This document shows, one piece after another, positions 58,235 to 64,000 of a stretch of DNA of 64,000 nt. This stretch comes from Bog-473 sp963800725 (GTDB lineage: Bacteria > Actinomycetota > Acidimicrobiia > Acidimicrobiales > RAAP-2): the NCBI GenBank assembly GCA_963800725.1, contig CAWDCE010000002.1, positions 22,702-86,701 on the forward strand, in the 5' to 3' direction. The position numbers and the translations under genes were made by a program. The first letter of the stretch is position 1. Each line of letters opens with the position of its first letter. The notes beneath the pieces were generated by a model, which saw nothing but the letters and a program-made list of their open reading frames with translations, was not told where the DNA came from and made no database searches.

Positions 58235-58305
58235 GGGGCCTCCTCGTTGGGAATCTCCCCGCCCAAGGGCAGGTCAGATGATTGTTGACTGATCCGGTGA
58301 GGATT

Positions 58306-58734
58306 CTAACGGGCCGGGTCGGCCTCCCCCACCCCAGGCACCACGACCGGCTCTTCGGTGATCACTCCGTCGAGAATCCGGTAACTGCGCACCACAGGGT
58401 GGGTATCGCGCAGCGACACCAAGACGTAGTGCCATCCCGGGTCAAGGGCCTGGGCCACGTCGGTCGGCGAAGGGTACGCGTCGGTGTGGGTGTGCGAGTG
58501 GAACACCCCCATGATGTCGGCGCCGAGGTCTTGCGCCCGCCGATCGATTCCGAGCATCTCTTTGGGGTCGATCTGGTAGATCATCGCCGATGCTGCGGCG
58601 TTGGCCGTCGGGAAGAGGTGGGTGGCCTCCGGCCCGTCGTAGGTGCCTATCAACAGACCGCACGCCTCGTCGGGCAGGCCGGCCAGGCAGTGGCCGATCA
58701 TCTCGGTGTAGATCGTTTCGCTGAGCACGAGCAC
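58306..58734 (-). CDS. mec: CysO-cysteine peptidase (JAMM metalloprotease)
   Basis: 142 residues from GTG 58734. JAMM motif HSHTHTDAYPSPTD (His-x-His, Ser, Asp zinc ligands) and upstream Glu in LSETIYTEM. It releases cysteine from the CysO-cysteine adduct made by CysM. ACGLLIGTYDG is the usual loop. Sits at the head of mec-cysO-cysM and divergent from smpB by 25 bp. Confidence 0.9.
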   Translation of the reverse strand: MLVLSETIYTEMIGHCLAGLPDEACGLLIGTYDGPEATHLFPTANAAASAMIYQIDPKEMLGIDRRAQDLGADIMGVFHSHTHTDAYPSPTDVAQALDPGWHYVLVSLRDTHPVVRSYRILDGVITEEPVVVPGVGEADPAR

Positions 58735-58759
58735 CCGTACACGGTACCCTCGACCCCAA

Positions 58760-59284
58760 ATGGCCAGGGCAAAGAAGCAGATCGCAAAACGCGAAGCGGC
58801 GCGCGAGGAGCGCGGGAGCGACCGCACGGTCGCTACTAACCGCCGTGCCCGACGCGAATACGAGTTCATCGAGACGCTCGAGGCCGGCATTGTCTTGCAA
58901 GGCTCCGAGGTCAAGTCGCTCCGCGAAGGCAAGGCCCAGTTGAGCGAGGCCTACGCCCGGGTCGACGACGGCGAGCTGTGGCTCTTCCAGATGCACATCC
59001 CTCCCTGGGCCTTCGCCACGGGGTTCGGCGCCCATGACCCGGACCGAAAGCGCAAGCTCTTGTTGCACCGCAAGCAAATCGACGAACTGCTCGGCAAGAC
59101 CCAGCAACAGTCGTTGACCATCATCCCGGTCAAGCTGTACTTCAAAGACGGAAAGGCCAAGGTCGAGATCGCCCTGGCCAAAGGCCGACGCCTCTACGAC
59201 AAGCGCAACGTGATCATGGCCCGCGACGCCGAGCGCGAGGCAGCTCGGGCGACCAAGGAGATCAACCGATGGAGTGGCGCCTGA
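58760..59284 (+). CDS. smpB: SsrA-binding protein SmpB
   Basis: 174 residues, intact. It holds tmRNA on stalled ribosomes. NRRARREYEFIETLEAGIVL, QGSEVKSLREGKAQLSEAY, PWAF and KGRRLYDKRNVIMARDAERE are the family marks, with a basic C-terminal tail. The ssrA gene follows 56 bp downstream, so both parts of the trans-translation system are together. Confidence 0.95.
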   Translation: MARAKKQIAKREAAREERGSDRTVATNRRARREYEFIETLEAGIVLQGSEVKSLREGKAQLSEAYARVDDGELWLFQMHIPPWAFATGFGAHDPDRKRKLLLHRKQIDELLGKTQQQSLTIIPVKLYFKDGKAKVEIALAKGRRLYDKRNVIMARDAEREAARATKEINRWSGA

Positions 59285-59340
59285 TTCACCCGGTAGCATG
59301 GGTGAGCTGACCATACGGTTGGCTGGACAACCCAAACCAT

Positions 59341-59687
59341 GGGGGTGATTGGCTTCGACTCCGGTCGTCGATATAGGAGAAGCGAGCCGTGGTCTCCGGA
59401 ACCACGTTAAAGAGCCGGAACCAAAAACAAACGCCGAGCCTCAGCTCGCGCTCGCTGCTTAAGTAGCGACGTTCACCCGGTCTCAGCCCTACGGATCGGA
59501 ATGTGGACGCCATCAAGTAGGGCTTACTTAGCGCCTCACACCAACTGAACGCTAAGGACACACTCGTTGGCTACGGGGCGGCTCAACCGCCGGCAGCGAC
59601 GCCACCCCCGACAATTTCATGCCGGCTGCGCTCGGAGAAGGCCTATTGAAACTCCGGAGGACGCGGGTTCGATTCCCGCCACCTCCA
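59341..59687 (+). ncRNA. ssrA: Transfer-messenger RNA (tmRNA)
   Basis: 347 nt. The 5' GGGGGTG pairs with the 3' CACCTCC to form the acceptor stem, and GGGTTCGATTCCC is the T arm. CCA is not encoded. The tag frame ends PKTNAEPQLALAA then TAA at 59460-59462, a typical degradation tag. smpB lies just upstream. Confidence 0.95.
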
Positions 59688-59693
59688 AGGGTT

Positions 59694-59711
59694 CTCACGC
59701 GAGATCGTGAG
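59694..59711. terminator. Hairpin after ssrA
   Basis: CTCACG and CGTGAG form a perfect 6-bp stem with loop CGAGAT, seven bases after the tmRNA end. No T-run follows, so termination or 3' processing is possible. Confidence 0.5.
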
Positions 59712-60077
59712 GGCCGTTGGAGGTGCGCCAACGCCCGACTGGACGCAAGTGGGAGACTGAGCGACGACTCATCGGGGCGGGGCGAGGTTTGAATCCTCGA
59801 ATGGTGGGACTGCAAATTCGGTAGAGACATTCTTTGCCCCGTCACACGATTCGCACCACCGCACACGTTGAGACGTCTGCCAACGGTCGACACGAGTAGA
59901 CGGGACCCCCGAAAACCCAACACACGCGAACGCCAGCTCCCGTCGACAGCACGGACACTGGGGCGATGACCGCGGCAATTGTCGTTGTAACCCCCAGACG
60001 AAACTGCCACTATGAGCGTGCTCTTGGATTGAAGATCGACCGCGAAAGGTATCTGAGATCATGGTCGCCGATGTGTC
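59712..60077. other. Intergenic gap after tmRNA with T-arm-like hairpin
   Basis: No gene is supported here. At 59783-59799 CGAGG, loop TTTGAAT and CCTCG look like an isolated tRNA T arm. It could be a remnant of an integration next to the RNA gene, but no other tRNA part is visible. Confidence 0.35.
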
Positions 60078-60568
60078 GTGGAATCACAAATAGTCGAGAA
60101 GCGACCCACTCGGACCAAACCCGCATCGACATGGCCGATCTTCATCATCGGCCTCGTGCTATTTGCGCTCTTTGGCGGCGGCTGGGCTTCCTGGTTGCCA
60201 ACGAGCGCCAGGCCAACACCCAGACCGATCAGGCGCACGCCACCTGGCACATGACCCGCCGCCAGATCGCCAGTGCGCTCGCTGACCTGACCAATGTCCG
60301 TGGGCAACTTCGAGCAGATGGTCGCACCACGACGGTGGTCGTATCGGGCCTGGCCCAAGACACCACCCAACTCACCGGGGTCCGAGCCGAGTTGCAGCAA
60401 GCCCAGTCGAGCATGGTTGCACAGGGCTCAACGATCCTCGATCTCCAAGACTGCCTCGGCGGCGTCGAGCAGGCTCTTAATGCCTTGTCGGTTGGTGATC
60501 TCACCCAAGCGCTCAGCCACTTGAGCGCCGTCGCCACCCCATGCGAGAAGGTGCCCGTCGGTGGCTGA
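60078..60568 (+). CDS. Membrane-anchored coiled-coil protein, frameshifted
   Basis: About 163 residues from GTG 60078. After a basic lead (VEKRPTRTKPAS) comes one helix, WPIFIIGLVLFALFGGGWAS. A frame change near 60195 joins it to a helical region (NERQANTQTDQAHATWHMTR, then LADLTNVRGQLRADG) and a Cys-containing tail, LQDCLGGVEQALNAL, TPCEKVPVGG. It resembles a short stalk protein. Its stop overlaps the next start (GTG 60561), whose N-terminus has the same plan. Confidence 0.6.
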
Positions 60569-61881
60569 CCTGCGCTTGGCTCGCAGGCGCAGGCTCGCCC
60601 CTCTTGGCGGGTCATCGCAGCTGTCGTCCTGTTGGGCGCAGTGGTGAGCGATGTCCAGGCCCATGCTCGTGATCGTCAGGCTCATTCACTCCTCACATCC
60701 GCCCAATCCAGCCTCCGCGCGGCCAGAAGCGATCTGGCCTCGACCACCCATATCCAACGCCGCGCCCACATTCATCTCGACACCTGGAGACCGACGACAC
60801 CTTCACCCGTCACGTCTTGTACCAGACCAAGCCAATCTGGCTACGTCGCGCAAACCGACTTCTTCGAGGGACTGGACATTGCCAATCTGCAGTCGTGCCT
60901 CGGTGGGTCAGGACCGCGTTGGCCACATCGCCGAGCATGACAACATCCAAGCTGGCGACGATCTCTCAGGCGTTGCCCAGTCTTGCGAGACGGTGGACGG
61001 TGGAAGCACCGATGGATTGGTGTATCCGTTCGACTTTCCCGATCCTTACGTGCTGACGGTTGGCACGACCACCTTCGCCTACGCCACCAATTCGGTGGAA
61101 GGCAACATCCAGATCATCGAGTCCGTGATCTCACCCATTCGACCGCCATCGGGAACGCCGACCCCAGCTGGCGAGCTGGGCGGCACCCAACGAGACCTGG
61201 GCGCCGGCGGTGCTTCCGATCGCGGGGCACTACGTCCTCTATTACACGGCGTTGGTGGCCAAGGGTCGAGCCCGATGCATTTCGGCCGCCTTGGCGTCGA
61301 ATCCTCAAGGACCGTTCGTCGATTCGTCAACCGGCCCATTCGTGTGTCAACCGACCTTGGATGGCTCGATTGATCCCTCCCCGTTCGTCGACCCCAATGG
61401 CACGCCATACCTCGTCTGGAAATCGACCGGGGAAGGGAACCGACGGAGCACGATCTGGTCCCAACAACTCGACCCAACCGGGACGAGCCTGATCGGCACG
61501 GGCGCCACGGCGCTGTTCAGCCCGACCCAATCGTGGGAGGCCACAAATGTCGAAGCGCCCGACCTGGTCGAAAAGGCCGGGCACTACTTCCTCTTCTATT
61601 CGGGCAACGACTGGAATAGCGCCCACTATGCGATCGGCGTCGCCTCTTGCAGCGGCCCGCTCGGGCCGTGCACCAAACCATCGAGCCAACCGCTCCTGGC
61701 CAGCAGCCCCACCGTGGTCGGACCCGGAGGGGCGTCGGTCTTCGCCGACCAATCCGGTGACCTCTTCATCGCGTTTGCTGCGTGGAGTCCCGGCGCAGTC
61801 GGTTATCCGCACAGCCGTGACCTCTACATCCGCCCCTTGAACCTCGGAGGCACAACGCCCGTCATCGAACCCGGTCGCTGA
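60561..61881 (+). CDS. Membrane-anchored GH43-like glycoside hydrolase, frameshifted
   Basis: About 440 residues in at least three frames. The N-terminus is an anchor (WRVIAAVVLLGAVVSDV) and a coiled-coil with LQSCLGG, as in the upstream gene. From about residue 150 the five-bladed GH43 propeller begins: DFPDPYVLTVGTTTFAYATN (catalytic Asp), WAPAVLPIAGHYVLYYTALV, IDPSPFVDPNGTPYLVWKST (pKa Asp) and NVEAPDLVEKAGHYFLFYSG (Glu acid). It probably acts on alpha-L-arabinofuranosides or xylosides outside the membrane. Breaks are near 60600, 60900 and 61200. Confidence 0.7.
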
Positions 61882-62137
61882 GTCCTCACCCCGCGAGAAG
61901 TGCCCGAGAAGCTCTTGGCGATAGGGGGCGCAGCTGGGACGTGCGACGGCACAGGCCACCATTGACAGAAGTCCACTCACTTGGCCAAAAGGCCGGTTGG
62001 CCTCAAGGCCGCTCAAGGCGCCGGTCGTCTCCGTAGCCCCTATGTTGCGGCTATCAGGCAGCTCAACGGGAAGAATTGGGTCACAAATCAGCACAATGGC
62101 CCGGGAAATCTCTGGGAACTCCGTAGAAAATGGTCCG

Positions 62138-62555
62138 ATGGCCACGGTGACCACTACTGCGAATGTCGAACTGGTCTTGCGCCATTACGACGAATTCCTC
62201 AACAACGGCGACATGAGTGCCGCGACGCGACCTTCGCCCTGACTTCGTTGACCACGCCGCCCCTCCGGGCACCCCCCCGGGCCCCGAAGGCTCAAAAATC
62301 ATCACCATGGTGCGGACGGCCTTCCCTGACATTTTGTTCACCCACGACGAGGTCATCGCTTCTGGCGACATGGTGGCTGCTCAGGGATTGTGGACGGGCA
62401 CACACAATGGTCCGATCTTCGGGCTCGAAGCGACGGGTCGGTCTTGTCGGATCCGCGGCATGGTTTTGTGGCGCATCGTCGACGGCGCACTGGCCGATCG
62501 ATGGGCCGTGCTGGACTTCGATGCCCTAGTCGCACAGATTCAAGGCGAGCAATAA
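62138..62555 (+). CDS. SnoaL-like/ester cyclase family protein, frameshifted
   Basis: About 139 residues. ATVTTTANVELVLRHYDEFL, then after a frame change near 62222 RPDFVDHAAPPGTPPGPEG and GLWTGTHNGPIFGLEATG give the NTF2-like fold of SnoaL-type proteins. DHAAPPG and the H of GTHNG are typical. Such proteins are cyclases or have unknown roles. CCCCATTGGGG right after its stop (62564-62574) could be a terminator hairpin. Confidence 0.75.
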
Positions 62556-62994
62556 CGCGCCAACCCCATTGGGGCCGGTCGCACACGCACCGGGCGACCA
62601 CTATTTTCCGGCCTCGGCTCGACGTGCGGTGAACGGACGCACGGGCCCCTACATATCTCTTCGCTTTCGAGCACTTCTCGCCATCGCTCACCTTCGGATC
62701 AGTACCGGTGGCCATCGAGCGTCTAGGGCCCTGAGCATGACGGGTTGATGCCCGAGCACGCACAGCCTCCGGTGCGCCAAATGTGGGAATCGCTAGGGAT
62801 TGTTCAGCCGTCGCGGAGCGGTGCGCCTGCAATCGAGTATTCGGGGGCTCTAGACCACTTGCCCCTGAGATCGATTCGTATGTCGACTTCTGTGGGGCAT
62901 TGCTCATCGAGGTACACCTCCATCGCGCTCGATCCAACACCACGCGCCCGTGGCGGTGCCATGCTCGGGTCAGCTGCAAACAAAGGAGAGCATC
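62556..62994. other. Intergenic gap, no gene seen
   Basis: About 440 bp. Only short shadow frames are seen. A CCCCATTGGGG hairpin is at 62564. The end carries AAAGGAGAG, the ribosome-binding site of the DUF1003 gene. Confidence 0.5.
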
Positions 62995-63498
62995 GTGAAC
63001 GAGGTCCCACTCCGTCGTCCGGTGAAGGAACGGCATCTGATCAGCCAAGCCATCAGCCTTCGAGGCCTTCGTGGCGAGGTCCAAAAGGCCAATGGCATCA
63101 ACGCCAAGATCGCCGTTTTCCTGACGAACATCGTCGGATCGATGTGGTCCGCGTATGTCTTTGCGGTCATTGCCCTCTTGGGACTGCGTCCGGCGCTGCA
63201 GCCCGGAGGCGAGGGCATCGTGGCCTGGATCGCCCAGACGTTCCTCCAGTTGGTCTTGCTATCGGTGATCATGGTCGGACAGAACGTCCAGAGTCAGGCG
63301 AGCGATCTGCGCTCGCGCAATACCTATGACGACACCGTGGAGATTCTCGACCGCCTCAACACTCACACCGACGGCGGTCTGAAAGACCTCATGGATCGCA
63401 TCGACTCGCTCGAGACACCAGCTCAAAGGCGGCTGACCACTTTTGGTCTCACTTCATCGGAAGGCAAACCCGAGCCAACCGGTCGCATCGGTGCGTGA
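62995..63498 (+). CDS. DUF1003 membrane protein
   Basis: 167 residues from GTG 62995, AAAGGAGAG seven bases upstream. GINAKIAVFLTNIVGSMWSA then a second helix, and VGQNVQSQASDLRSRNTYDD after it, are the DUF1003 marks. Two transmembrane helices (about 50-70 and 85-103) are followed by a soluble C-terminal region with a coiled coil. Function is unknown. Confidence 0.9.
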   Translation: MNEVPLRRPVKERHLISQAISLRGLRGEVQKANGINAKIAVFLTNIVGSMWSAYVFAVIALLGLRPALQPGGEGIVAWIAQTFLQLVLLSVIMVGQNVQSQASDLRSRNTYDDTVEILDRLNTHTDGGLKDLMDRIDSLETPAQRRLTTFGLTSSEGKPEPTGRIGA

Positions 63499-63588
63499 TC
63501 GCGCCCCGGCACGGCACCGCGTCGCCTCGAACTACGCGTGCGCAATCGGGGTTCATCCCTGCTGGTCGAACCGGGGCGGCGGCGAGCA

Positions 63589-64000
63589 CTACCCCTCTTG
63601 CGTCGGCGCTCCATCGCCGCGGACGTGCTCGGTCCATCGAGCTCCGTCCCACCATCGGAGCTGGCCGCTCTGCGCCGAGGTCGGATACCAACCCGCAGGT
63701 GCCGAAGTGCGATGCCAGACCAAGTCAGGGGTCGGCTCCCAGCCACTGAAGGTACCCGGTCCCATCTGCCACGCGAGGCGGCCTCTTGCACAGCAATCAG
63801 CTTCTTGCGGATGTTGAACCAGTAGATCAAGGACACGATGGCCAAGATGTTTACGAGAATCACCAGCAGCAGCCACATGATCTTTTCTTGTCCGGCTAGT
63901 TTCCACTGCCATTCCGGGCGCTTCACGATGTCAACCAAGGCGACGATTGTCATCACAAACGCACCGATCGCCACGACGAACCACAACAAGAAAAAGATGG
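63589..64000 (-). CDS. PLDc_N-type membrane protein with DUF2510 domain, partial and frameshifted
   Basis: The gene runs off the right edge (the start lies beyond 64000). The visible N-terminal part has two helices (LWFVVAIGAFVMTIVALVDI, IMWLLLVILVNILAIVSLIY), as in PLDc_N proteins. After a frame change near 63780 comes APAGWYPTSAQSGQLRWWDG with ARWTEHV, a standard DUF2510 domain. Function is unknown. Confidence 0.65.

Noticed and set aside
59552..60010. 152-codon minus-strand ORF
   Set aside because: It is antisense to tmRNA; strings such as GGGNRTRV derive from the T arm, a common false annotation.

Overview
The window looks like the chromosome of a high-GC actinomycete, most likely of the Acidimicrobiia type. 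Supporting traits are a wax-ester-synthase/DGAT acyltransferase, an F420-type luciferase-like monooxygenase, a trimeric dUTPase, the CysM-CysO-Mec cysteine pathway, two MaoC-type dehydratases, a P450 and a tmRNA whose tag ends in ALAA. The species cannot be named from the sequence.

Region 1 (1-9350) is accessory DNA: about 16 small, mostly unrecognised genes (two lipoproteins, other secreted proteins, a winged-helix regulator with a membrane partner, an XRE-like protein, a DUF4926-like protein, HEAT-like proteins and two proteins sharing a DUF2510-like domain). Most of these genes end next to a related short palindromic element with core CCCGGCGTAYYGGGGCA. The region ends at an intact tRNA-Gly(GCC). 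A second copy of the tRNA's 3' half plus 120 bp of flank (98% identical over 165 bp) lies 4459 bp away, and the match breaks in the anticodon loop. I read this as a cassette array or island next to a tRNA integration site, with no integrase in the window.

Region 2 (9427-15549) is core metabolism: WS/DGAT, dut, orn, an acyl-CoA synthetase, peroxiredoxin and enoyl-CoA hydratase. Region 3 (15612-39378) is mainly a surface-polysaccharide locus: a HAD-IB phosphatase, several GT4 glycosyltransferases, a GT2-GT4 fusion, a Wzm/Wzt-type ABC exporter, three SAM methyltransferases, an FkbM-like protein, polytopic glycosyltransferases and a secreted seven-repeat propeller protein. It is interrupted by clpP, tRNA-Leu(TAG), glycerate kinase and an SDR.

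Region 4 (39410-52066) holds lipid or xenobiotic-type enzymes (LLM oxidoreductase, alpha/beta hydrolase, sulfatase, SDR, P450, MaoC proteins, DoxX, nitroreductase, thioesterase, amidohydrolase) and the rdgB-rph pair. Region 5 (52243-64000) has a VOC protein, a large membrane protein, a Doc-like toxin pair, cysM-cysO-mec, smpB-ssrA, a membrane-anchored GH43-like protein and small proteins.

About 30 genes are interrupted by one or more single-base frame changes, although the family similarity continues in another frame. Housekeeping genes (rph, peroxiredoxin, enoyl-CoA hydratase) are hit like accessory ones, so uncorrected sequencing indels are more likely than mass pseudogenisation. Spans for these genes join the frames.
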